Of a stretch of 64,000 bases of DNA, positions 44,411-54,207 are shown piece after piece. A program made the translations under genes and the position numbers. The stretch is taken from NCBI GenBank assembly GCA_036873135.1, contig JAPTYO010000009.1, positions 36,534,756 to 36,598,755 of the forward strand, given 5' to 3'. The notes beneath the pieces were generated by a model. That model did no database searches and was not told the DNA's origin. It was given only the letters and a program-made list of their open reading frames with translations. Source of the DNA: Clarkia xantiana subsp. parviflora (taxonomy: Eukaryota; Streptophyta; Magnoliopsida; Myrtales; Onagraceae). How positions within the stretch are numbered: the first letter of the stretch is position 1; each line of letters starts with the position of its first letter.

Positions 44411-45277
44411 TGTTAAGTTATGAGATCTAGATCAACGGGGTGTCGGCTTTGATCTCACTCCTTACGGGAGATGTGGGCGATCTGGTGTTTCTGAATTACC
44501 CTGCCTTAGCTTATCTTCTTCCTTCCTTCCTTCCTTTCCTTGCTTCTTCTCTCCTTCTACCCTGCAGAAGGGGCAATACCAGACACGGAGGGGGGGGGGG
44601 GGGGGGTGGTGCCTGGTGAACCCTCTCCGATGCCTAAGTCAGTACTTTTCTAGAGAGATAAAGCTAGAGAGATGTCAGAGCTAAAATGTCCAAATGGTCA
44701 AGATGATCAAATGAGTTGGGAAGGTGGGGTATTTATAGGCAACGGTGTCATTAAGGTGGCTTAACGACATCGTTAGCCTTTAAACACAATTAATTAACCT
44801 TTAAGCACATAATTAAGACCTTAGGATTCGGAGGAGGTAGGCGGAGTGGACCGAGCATGGGAGTCCGAAGGCGGTGTCGGGGCCCTTGGGGGGGAGAAAT
44901 CCGACCTCCAAGGGTAGGGGTTGGGTGAGGGCACCCAACCCCTCCTAGGGAGGGTGGGGTTGGCCAACCCCATCCCTCCTAGGAGGGATCGGGTTGGCTG
45001 ACCCGATATCTCCTAGGAGAGATCGGGTTGGTCCACCCGATCTCCCCTAGGGGAGATCGGGTCGGCTGACCCGATCTCCCCTAGGGGAGGTCGGGTGTGG
45101 CCACCCAACCTCACCTAGGTGAGTTCGTCTCTGCCGGACGGGCGCTTCGGCCCCGTCCGAGCCGCCGATGTTCTCGCGAAGTGTCCGGGTTGAAGTTTCG
45201 ATTTGCAATCATAAATGGGACGGTAAAAATACAACAGTTCGGAAGTCAACGGGTTCAAATTGGGCGTATATCCATCA
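44411..45277 (-). repeat. 3' LTR of the gag-PR-gag element (867 bp)
   Basis: Carries a 17-base G run (44590-44606) and an array of palindromes, one perfect over 20 bases at 45039-45058 (GATCTCCCCTAGGGGAGATC). It is longer than the other LTR by about 68 bases of this palindrome array plus six G. Confidence 0.9.
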
Positions 45278-46834
45278 CATGCCCCCGAGTCAACCAATGG
45301 CCTAACCCTTGATTGACTCTATTTTAGGATGGTATGACACGCGCAATTTGAAACCGGGATTTTACCTTCTTTGTCTGAATGCTTGCTTACCCATGGATGC
45401 GTGCCTCTGACTCTGCCCCCCTGTCTAATGAGATAGAGGAATTTTAAACGTCAGAGTAGCACGGACGTGTGCCTAGGCACGCGTCCGTCTGAGGTGGGAG
45501 TAATAAACTTATCTCTGCTACAGGTGTATACTCAAAAAATACAAACTTGCACAGGGATGTGATACGAATGCAACTAAATGACTTATGCTTCAAATTCGTG
45601 CCGGGATTTTATCTAAGTGAGGAAAAATTTTAATTTTTGCCAAAAATTTTCCTAAGTATGGAATGCTAAAAAAAAAACTATCTAGGTAATTTATCTAAGT
45701 ATGGAGATATACTTAGCTATAGGTGAAAGGGATAAAAATGATGGCTTTTCCTTGACCCTTAGATTTTATTTAAGGATAGATGGATGGTGGTGATTAAAAC
45801 CCTCTAAAAAACCCTATCATCCTTTTAACATAGAGGAGAGTTAGAAAATACCTCAAGGAGTCACCATAGCCACCACCTTTCTTCTTCACTCACCCTTGGA
45901 GAGCAAGAAAAATTGGAGAGCACCCCCAAGGTTAGAGCCGGCCGAAATTTTCACCGAGAGGCAAAAATCCGGCCAGCAGCTCCGGCGGGAAGTAGTCACC
46001 AGCACGGGCGAAGACCACCGGTGGACCAGCATCTCCAGACGGCAGCTCGATTCCCGGCGACTGACGGACGGCGGCGCGGCTGATTCTTGGCCGGTGAGGA
46101 ACGACGACTAGACGAGCGGCGGCGTCCGGAGCTTTCGACGGCGAGCTCGTCTCCGGCGGTGGCAGCGTCAGGTCCGGCCGGGATCGTCGATAGAGGGACC
46201 AGGCAGCTCCGGCGAGGTCTGGGACGGATTCCGGCGACGGAGAGACGGCCGGGAACGACTCCGGCGACGACGGGACTGGGGCTCCGGCGAGGGGCTGATT
46301 TCGACCGACTTCGAAACTCGAATTCCGGACCCGTTTATCACATCGGGTCGGGTTTTCCGAAGGTCCGCTCTTTTCCTTTCCGTTTCCGCGTGAGACGTTG
46401 ATTTTTGAATCGTTGATATTTGATTGCCGATGCTTGATTGCCGATGCTTAATTGAATGTGGGATTGCCGTAGATAGTCATTGGTAGTTGTGGATTTTGGG
46501 GAAAAATGTTTGCCGGTCGTCCGGATATGGTTTTTTGTCCGATTGGGCTATCCCGGTCTTGAATTTGATATTGTACCGCCGTTGGTGTACTAATCCTTGT
46601 TGGGGGGTATAACGGTAATTTTTTCCAAGACCCGACCTTAGGCTCGGATAAAAATATTTGACTTGGTTGTTGTGGTGTCTTTGATTCATGTTGACTATCT
46701 TTGCCGGGTGTCGGAGTGTTTCCGATTCTTCGGAAATTTTCCTTGTCTTGATATTTGTCGTGTCGTGGCAGGTACTATACTCCTGGTGGTGTCCACGTAC
46801 GCAGACTCTTCAGAGACGTCGTATTCTTCGAAGG
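45278..46834 (+). promoter_or_regulatory. Leader and promoter region of the antisense gene
   Basis: No long domain-bearing frame. TTATTTAAGGATAG and a pyrimidine-rich stretch near 45770-45890 could be its promoter and transcript start. 45896-46401 is GC-rich, with frames rich in Arg, Pro and Ser from CCGGCG-type repeats, and may be captured host leader sequence. I could not locate a TATA box with confidence. Confidence 0.35.
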
Positions 46835-48455
46835 ATGAGTGAGTTCCTTTTCCCTTCCTTTTCGGTCGCGTTACTTCCTTTCCTATTGCTAGCTTAGTAT
46901 CGTGACCTTCATTGGGGTGTTAGTCGAAATTTGATTCGTGCTTTGGGGTTTCCTGCTACCTTTGCCTTAGGTCTTGCTATCCTGTCAGAGAACCATCTCA
47001 CTAGGTCCGATTACAACGAACATGTTACCCTAGGAGATATCAGTCCCCTAGATGAGCCTCTGTATCCTTTTCTCCCCTCCTTGGGGAATACTCGCGAGAC
47101 GGTGACGGAGCCTCCTATAGGGAAGGTTGCCGTGTACCCCTCCCAGATCCGATTCGGGCTGAGGCTGCCTTACTGTGACGAGCTTATAGAGTTGAGCAGG
47201 TTCTTCAGGATTTCTCCTGTGAACCTTGCCCCCAGTGCCCTCCGTGTCTGGGTGGGCTTCCGGGTATTGTGCCATTGGTACTCCTGGAAGTACTCTCTCG
47301 TTCTATTCCGATGCTTCTATCGGTTCCAGTACCGGACGAGGGTGGGGTTTGCGAGTTTCGTAACTCGCCATCCGACCTTCAAAGATCCCCGATTTTCTGA
47401 TTTCGGCTTGAGTGGGATCGAGTGGGATACCTCCCTCCGTTTCGTGACCCAGACTGACAATTCGGCCAGTCACTGGGCTAAGCATTACTTCTTCATTACG
47501 GACCGATACGTCACTTGGTCGGTCTTGAATGAGGATCGGTCCGATGGTTGGCCTGCTTTTGGAGAGTTCTCTTCGGTTGATTTGAAGACTATGAAGATCA
47601 TTCACGAGAGCAACAGGACCCGGTCTTACTGTCCCGTGTCCTTAGTGACTGAGACGGATCTTTACGAGGCCGGGATCAGTCTAACTCCTGACTCCGGGGG
47701 TTCGGTATGTCCCTTGGTCTTTCCATCTTTATTTACCTTCTGCTCTTCCTTTGTAGGTTGGTTTCATGGAAAAACCTATAACGTGCAGGGAGCCCCTGTT
47801 GATCTGAGCAAGAGGAAGGCTCCTTCTAGTTCTGCTTTGAAGAAATCCCCCCTGCCTGGGAAGAAGGCTGGGGCCTCTGGTATGCTTTCTCCTATTTGCT
47901 TCTTTATGGTGTAACTTATGTTTTCCTTATCTTGTTTTTCTTACCTTGCTAGGGCGCTCCCCCTTGGTGACTGAGAGGGTCGTCTCCGTTGGCAGAGATT
48001 CTGGACCTTCCAAGTCCAAGCCGCGGAGGTCTGATTCTGAGGCCGGGGCCTCGGCTGCTAAGAGAAAGAAGGCTGTGGATCCTGCTTCGCCTACTGCTCG
48101 TCCTCCGACCCTATCTCGTGATAAGGAGATGGTGGTCGAAGAGGTGCCTTCCCTGGCTGACAAAGGGAAGCGACCTGCTGGTGGTGGTTCCCCTGCCCCC
48201 CAGCCGAGGGCACGGTCCTCAGGTATGATCTCTACCTTGTTGCTGATCCTTCTATGTTTATATTATTCTTTGACTTGCTTTGCTTGTGTAGGTGGGCCTC
48301 CGACTTTAAGTCGGAAGGATTTCGCACGGCTCACTGATGAAGATGTTATTGGGTCTGAGTGGACTCCCTTCGCTGGTCTGAAGGACTTCCACCTCGATAG
48401 CACCTCCTCTTTGCGGACTCCTGAGGTTGGCGTCCGCGTACTAAGCATGGTGTGA
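46835..48455 (+). CDS. Antisense gene of the gag-PR-gag element (Transposase_28-like)
   Basis: Probable exons: a tiny first exon at ATGAGTG (46835), then 46898-47704, 47789-47879, 47953-48222 and 48292-48455. Exon 2 encodes IRFGLRLPYCDELIELSRFF, ALRVWVGFRVLC and WAKHYFFITDRYVTW, matching the domain of the other antisense genes. Exons 3 and 4 are Lys/Pro/Ser-rich, a likely nuclear basic linker. The last exon ends TPEVGVRVLSMV with no coiled coil, so this version is much shorter than those at 22970 and 57676, or its 3' part was lost before the repeat array. No stop inside the predicted exons. Confidence 0.6.
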
Positions 48456-49485
48456 TGATCTCTTCTGATACCCCTTACACGGTATGCGTTGTACTGTTAG
48501 ACCAAAGATACGCTCTTGGTGGGCGTCGAAATCTGTTCACGAGACAGGCTCTCGGACGGCACTTAACGTTTCACAGGATAGGCTCCCGGAGGGCACAGGT
48601 TAGTCCACCGATACCTTCTTGACGGGTGTCAAAATCTGTTCACGAGACAGGCTCTCGGACGGCACTTAACGTTTCACAGGATAGGCTCCCGGAGGGCTCA
48701 GGTTAGACCAAAGATACGCTCCTGGTGGGCGTCGAACTGGTAGTTTGAAATCTACCTCAAGATACGCTCTTGGGGGCGTCGAACTGGTAGTGTTTTTTCT
48801 ACCTCAAGATACGCTCTTGGGGGCGTCGAATCTGGTAGGTTGCAAATCTACCTCAAGATACGCTCCTGGGGGCGTCGAATTCGTAGTTTTTGGAAACCAC
48901 TCTCAAGATACGCTCTTGGTGCGTCGAAGTCGTAGTGTAATAACTACTCTCAAGATACGCTCTTGGGGGCGTCGAAGGTTGTAGTATGAACACTACTCTC
49001 AAGATACGCTCTTGGGGGCGTCGAAGTTCGTAGTTTTTGGAAACCACTCTCAAGATACGCTCTTGGTGCGTCGAAGGTCGTAGTATAATAACTACTCTCA
49101 AGATACGCTCTTGGGGGCGTCGAAGGTCGTAGTATGAATACTACTCTCAAGATACGCTCTTGGGGGCGTCGAAGGTCGTAGTATGAAAACTACTCTCAAG
49201 ATACGCTCTTGGGGGCGTCGAATGTCGTTGACTTGAAGTCATATCTGTGTAAGGATAACTTGGTGATTGTAACATCACATTCACTGGGAAATACTTTTGA
49301 ATAACTACTACTCTCTTAGGAGCATTCATGTTTTTGTACACTCGGGATGCCTTCGTGCACCAAGACATCCTTTGTAGGAAATCAAAGATAGTTGTAGAGT
49401 TGGAGTAACTTCGTGAGTTCTCCTTCTCAAGAGTTGTTTTTGAAAAGCTTGTAAAGCTAAAACAAGCAAAATGCTAGATATGAAA
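48456..49485 (-). repeat. Tandem repeat array of the gag-PR-gag element
   Basis: 48520-48730 has two long units of about 100 bases (CAGGCTCTCGGACGGCAC). 48750-49230 has about ten units of 47-66 bases, each with CTCAAGATACGCTCTTGGGG followed by GCGTCGAA. The rest to 49485 is plain sequence. Confidence 0.88.
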
Positions 49486-52400
49486 CTAAGGATATGGGGT
49501 GGTCACTGTGTCTGTTGCCACGTACTCCTTGAAGATTCCATTGTAGATCATTTCTTCCACTTCCACCTTCAACACCATGCAGTTGTTGGTTTGATGCCCC
49601 CAGGTCCCATGGTACTTACACCAACCCTGTGCATCTCTTCCTAGGAAGGCCTTGCCCTCCTCCCTGCATGCTGGCAGTTCTTGTTTGAGGCGCTTGTGGA
49701 AAATTTCTTCTATGCTGAGTGTGAGGGGTGTGAATGTGAAATTGACACCTCCTCCCAATGTGTCTGTTTCTCTTCCTCTTTCTGGGACTTCATCCAACTG
49801 TTCCGCCTCTTGTTCAAATGCCCTGTCGAGCTTCGCCTTGAGCTCTCTCATTGTGCTCGTCATGACCATCTCATAGAGCCCTCCATAGGCCTCGAATGAG
49901 CTTGGATGCATGTTTCTGATGAATGCTCTGACTGCTTCTTTCCTTGTGATGTCCATGTTGGCACCATAATCAAAGAATCTCTGGAAATAGCTTGTTATAG
50001 ACTCCTGCGGCATTTGCTTGATATCATCTATGTAGCGGAAGCCTCTTAGGATGGAGTTCCTTGTTCTGTTCCCTATTGTGGTGTCTGGCTGCCAAGGTAT
50101 GGATGTCACCTTCACAGCCTTGCTCCTGTGTTTCCTTGTAGGCACTGTTTGAAAAAGCTGCCTGCTCAAACGGAGTGTCACTCCACTCCTCCTCCTTCCT
50201 TGCCTTTGTCTCCCTCCCCTCCTTCTTCTATCCTGGTTGGCTCCTGCCATGACCACAGCCACTGTGTCTGTCCTGTGTGATCCATGTCTCATTGAATTGA
50301 CATAGCATTGTCTTGCAGTGCGTTGATCACCCAGGACCTCTGCAACTCCGTTCTCCGTGATGTACTTCAGCTTCTGGTGAACAGTGGATGGCACTATTTC
50401 ATATGGATTTATGGTTGTCCTTCCTAGGATCCCATTGTAGGCTCCCAGGCTTTCAACCACCAAGAAATTGACATTTACCTTCAGCTGGGTCCATCCTTGG
50501 CCCATGGTCACTGGCAATGTTATCATCCCCAGGGGGTAACTTGTTGCCCCTGAGAAGCCAACTAGAGGGAAGTTGACCGGATTGATGTCTGCTTTGGTTT
50601 TCCCTATCTCTTCCAACACTCTCAGGCTTAGGAGGTCAGCTGAGCTGCCCCCATCCACCAAAATTCTCTTTACATCAAAATTATCAATATCTAAAGTAAT
50701 AACTAGAGCATCGTCATGTGGAAAGACGATGTGGCTTTTGTCCTTCTCCGAGAACTCTATCTTCACTTCTTCTCCTTCTCTTGGTCTTTTTCTCCATCTT
50801 GGCACTGAGCTTAGCTTGGATGCATAGACCTCTCTTGCGTTAGCAGTTGGGCCACCTGATGCTGCTCCTCCATGTATCATATTGATGACTCCTCTTTTGT
50901 TGGGTGGAGGGTTATAGTCTACCTTTCCCTTGCCCTTGTCTTTCTGTGGTGGCCCCAGTTGCATACTATTGCCCCCATGGTCTACGAACTGCTTCAGTTC
51001 TCCCCTCTGGACGATGTTGTTTATGCTTAGCTTTAAGCTAAAGCATTCATTTGTGTCGTGACCATAAGCCTCGTGGTTGTCACACCATCTATCCTTGTGA
51101 TTTCCCACCATTGGGGCTCTCCACCTTGCGGGGGGTGACCAAAGCTTTTGGTTCCGCATCTCTCTAAGTACGGTGGCTGGAGTGGCGTTCAGTGGGATGA
51201 ACTTAATGACATTGATTTCTCTAGCCTTTAAGGGTTCACCCATTTGGTTTCTTTGCTGTGGCGGACGCCACTCCTGCTGCCTTGCATGCTGCGGTGCCTG
51301 GGGTGGCTTGCCTTTGTTTGGCCTTTGAGTATCCTCCTTGGCTGCCTGAATTTTGGCCTTCTTGTTTGCCCTGTGCCTCTCAAGGTCAATATGCGTTTTA
51401 ACTCTCCCTGCAAGCTCCTCCAAGGTGCTTGCTGGCTTTTTGGCCATCTTTTCAGCCAATGTTGACCCAAAGCGACCTAAGTTTCTGATAAAGACTCGGA
51501 TTATCTCCCCTTCAGTGATGTCTCCCTGGATGTCTGCAATATTCTGGTTGAACCTAGTATAGTAGCTGGCCAGGGATTCGTCGTATTCTTGTTTTACATC
51601 ATCAATGGAGCCTGTTCCCTTGAGGAGTTTCCTCTCCCCTAGGTATCTCTGCAGAAACTTAGCTTTTAGCTGCTCCCATGAGTGGATGCTCTCAGAGGGC
51701 AGGCTGAAGAACCAATGTGAGGCTACCCCTGATAGGGTGTTTGGGAAAAGGAGTGCCTTGTATCTTTCATCAGTTGTCCTCCCGAATAGAGAGGCCTCAT
51801 GCTGTTGGATATGCTCTAGGGGGTCTCCCTTCCCATTGTACTTTGCAATTTGCACAGTGTGCAGGGAGTCTGGCACCCTGTTCATCTCCAGCTCCCTTGT
51901 GAAAGGGTGGTTCGTCTTGTCACTTAGACAATGCAGGCTGGGTTTCTTTGACTCATTCAATTTCCGAGTTATCATGGCTTCTATCTCTTCCGGGGTGATC
52001 ATCATCTGTGCCGGAGTATAGCCTCTCTGATACCCACTGTAGTTGTAGACTGGGCTTACTGGGTTCCCTTGTCCCTGCTGGTATGGACTATAGGTGTACC
52101 CTTGATACGCCTGCTGGGGTGCTTCATAGAAGTCCTGCCTCCTTGGAGGTCTTGCTTGTCTGTCCTCTCCCAGCGGGGTGTAAGCCCTGTTGCTCTGCTG
52201 TTGCCTAGGAGGCACAAATTGTTGCCTTCCCTCTGGGGGTGGCTCCTGGTGATATCTTCTTTGTTCCTCTTGCTGCCCTGCTCGAGGGTGCGAGTAGTAT
52301 TCTTCTGCTGGGATCTGCTCCTCTTCCTGAGCTTCAGTGTAAGTTCCTTGGGTGTATGCCGGCCCTGCATACGCTGTGTGGGCGCGGTTGCCCTCTCTCT

Positions 52401-52629
52401 GTGTCGGCATCCCGTACGGGTACCTTTGGGGTTGCTCTTCATAATAGTATCCCTCAGGGGGTGCCGTGTTGTGGGAAGGCACTCCCTGTTGTTCTCTTTC
52501 TCTATGTGGCCTTCTTGCCCGGGGGGTGGAGGCTGTGGAGGATTCAGCCCCAGCTGGGCGTGAAGGTCCTCCCTCCTGGTTGTTCTGTTGCTGAGGAGGT
52601 TGTGGTATTTCTTGGGGCTCTGGATGCAT
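49486..52629 (-). CDS. gag-protease-gag fusion polyprotein (1047 residues)
   Basis: Start MHPEPQEIPQPP at 52629, about 150 bases after the primer site. Residues 1-220 are Gln/Pro/Tyr-rich. A gag core lies at about 235-400 (HPFTRELEMNRVP, ASHWFFSLPSESIHSW, TEGEIIRVFIRNL), then a zinc knuckle near 505 (CDNHEAYGHDTNEC), an aspartic protease near 656 (LVDGGSSADLL) and its flap region (GAYNGILGRTTINP). Where RT should begin, an Arg-rich linker leads to a second gag-like part at about 870-940 (QESITSYFQRF, KEAVRAFIRNM) and a second zinc knuckle near 1010 (CKYHGTWGHQTNNC). No pol follows. The frame is fully open, which suggests selection or youth. Confidence 0.88.
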   Translation of the reverse strand: MHPEPQEIPQPPQQQNNQEGGPSRPAGAESSTASTPRARRPHREREQQGVPSHNTAPPEGYYYEEQPQRYPYGMPTQREGNRAHTAYAGPAYTQGTYTEAQEEEQIPAEEYYSHPRAGQQEEQRRYHQEPPPEGRQQFVPPRQQQSNRAYTPLGEDRQARPPRRQDFYEAPQQAYQGYTYSPYQQGQGNPVSPVYNYSGYQRGYTPAQMMITPEEIEAMITRKLNESKKPSLHCLSDKTNHPFTRELEMNRVPDSLHTVQIAKYNGKGDPLEHIQQHEASLFGRTTDERYKALLFPNTLSGVASHWFFSLPSESIHSWEQLKAKFLQRYLGERKLLKGTGSIDDVKQEYDESLASYYTRFNQNIADIQGDITEGEIIRVFIRNLGRFGSTLAEKMAKKPASTLEELAGRVKTHIDLERHRANKKAKIQAAKEDTQRPNKGKPPQAPQHARQQEWRPPQQRNQMGEPLKAREINVIKFIPLNATPATVLREMRNQKLWSPPARWRAPMVGNHKDRWCDNHEAYGHDTNECFSLKLSINNIVQRGELKQFVDHGGNSMQLGPPQKDKGKGKVDYNPPPNKRGVINMIHGGAASGGPTANAREVYASKLSSVPRWRKRPREGEEVKIEFSEKDKSHIVFPHDDALVITLDIDNFDVKRILVDGGSSADLLSLRVLEEIGKTKADINPVNFPLVGFSGATSYPLGMITLPVTMGQGWTQLKVNVNFLVVESLGAYNGILGRTTINPYEIVPSTVHQKLKYITENGVAEVLGDQRTARQCYVNSMRHGSHRTDTVAVVMAGANQDRRRRGGRQRQGRRRSGVTLRLSRQLFQTVPTRKHRSKAVKVTSIPWQPDTTIGNRTRNSILRGFRYIDDIKQMPQESITSYFQRFFDYGANMDITRKEAVRAFIRNMHPSSFEAYGGLYEMVMTSTMRELKAKLDRAFEQEAEQLDEVPERGRETDTLGGGVNFTFTPLTLSIEEIFHKRLKQELPACREEGKAFLGRDAQGWCKYHGTWGHQTNNCMVLKVEVEEMIYNGIFKEYVATDTVTTPYP

Positions 52630-52785
52630 TGGCTACTTCCCAGGGTTAGGCCGCCTCCCTGGGGGTATGGGTTCTCTTCTCCGCCCATTGCCCCCGGGTG
52701 GGTGTTGGGGCCTGGACACCCTACTGTTCGTCATAGCTCGTGTAATAGCCAGGCTTTCTGTTCGAAGCCTACAGACGGCGCCAAG

Positions 52786-53578
52786 TGTTAAGTTATGAGA
52801 TCTAGATCAACGGGGTGTCGGCTTTGATCTCACTCCTTACGGGGGATGTGGGCGATCTGGTGTTTCTGAATTACCCTGCCTTAGCTTATCTTCTTCCTTC
52901 CTTCCTTCCTTTCCTTGCTTCTTCTCTCCTTCTACCCTGCAGAAGGGGCAATACCAGACACGGAGGGGGGGGGGGTGGTGCCTGGTGAACCCTCTCCGAT
53001 GCCTAAGTCAGTACTTTTCTAGAGAGATAAAGCTAGAGAGATGTCAGAGCTAAAATGTCCAAATGGTCAAGATGATCAAATGAGTTGTGAAGGTGGGGTA
53101 TTTATAGGCAACGGTGTCATTAAGGTGGCTTAATGACATCGTTAGCCTTTAAACACAATTAATTAACCTTTAAGCACATAATTAAGACCTTAGGATTCGG
53201 AGGAGGTAGGCGGAGTGGACCGAGCATGGGAGTCCGAAGGCGGTGTCGGGGCCCTTGGGGGGGAGAAATCCGACCTCCAAGGGTAGGGGTTGGGTGAGGG
53301 CACCCAACCCCTCCTAGGGAGGGTGGGGTTGGCCAACCCCATCCCTCCTAGGAGGGATCGGGTTGGCTGACCCGATCTCCCCTAGGGGAGGTCGGGTGTG
53401 GCCACCCAACCTCACCTAGGTGAGTTCGTCTCTGCCGGACGGGCGCTTCGGCCCCGTCCGAGCCGCCGATGTTCTCGCGAAGTGTCCGGGTTGAAGTTTC
53501 GATTTGCAATCATAAATGGGACGGTAAAAATACAACAGTTCGGAAGTCAACGGGTTCAAATTGGGCGTATATCCATCA
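52786..53578 (-). repeat. 5' LTR of the gag-PR-gag element (793 bp)
   Basis: TGTTAAGTTATGAGATC to ATATCCATCA. Same as 44411-45277 apart from a few base changes, an 11-base instead of 17-base G run and a shorter palindrome array. Confidence 0.9.
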
Positions 53579-54207
53579 ATATCTAAGAAATGGCTCGACG
53601 AAATTACTTTCTACCACTTGGTTTAGATTACTTAATTAGATCCCCAATAGTCTAACCATGACCAGAAACGAGAATCAAACCAACAAAAACGAAATCCACC
53701 ATTAAAGAACCTTCGAAGCTTTCTATCTCTAGGAATAAACATCTAACATCGTTAATATACAAAGAAGGCTATGGAGTTTACTTTACTCGTGATTCGAAAC
53801 TTGTTCATAGGATTGTGGACCCTCAATTTTGTCCGTTCCCGTGTTGGCTTGGTCGGACTCCGAAGTTTTGCGAGTTTCCCGTTTCGATCTTCTCTCTTCC
53901 AATCCAAGCTCTATAGGGTTTGATAGAGCTACGAAAATAGAGGAGACATAACCCTAGTATAATAATGTTAATATGTTATTAACTTGTCTATAGCCGGGGT
54001 ATTCGTTTTTAATCTACAATATATTATATTTGATGCCCCTAAATGCGTTCGCTCTCAAATACCTTCCTTCATTACCATGACGCTTGCACCAGACACCTAT
54101 TTCTAGAATCAATACAATGTCCATACAATAATTCATCTCCCATATGCCACACCCACCCTGCACTTCATTAACGGCTTGAAATTGCTACTCCACCATGCTT
54201 TTTTTTT
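53579..54207. other. Continuation of the sequence interrupted at 44410
   Basis: No gene seen. It starts with the ATATC target duplication. It ends at a T run before the Copia LTR. Confidence 0.35.

Larger units (their letters stand above)
44411..53578 (-). mobile_element. Complete non-autonomous gypsy element with gag-PR-gag ORF
   Basis: LTRs 44411-45277 and 52786-53578, flanked by the 5-bp duplication ATATC (44406-44410 and 53579-53583), so both borders are certain. Primer site GGCGCCAAG (inverted) abuts the right LTR at 52785; a G-rich tract (GACTCGGGGGCAT on minus) abuts the left LTR. In element orientation: one long gag-type ORF, a tandem repeat array, the antisense gene, 1.5 kb of leader sequence, 3' LTR. 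There is no RT, RNase H or integrase. It must use enzymes of related Tat elements such as those next to it. Confidence 0.92.

Noticed and set aside
45896..46401. Two GC-rich frames that could be a host gene
   Set aside because: Composition alone keeps several frames open; no domain, and the frames overlap each other.
48853..49368. Several minus frames of 66-82 codons
   Set aside because: They are produced by the 47-66 base repeat unit having no stop in one frame.
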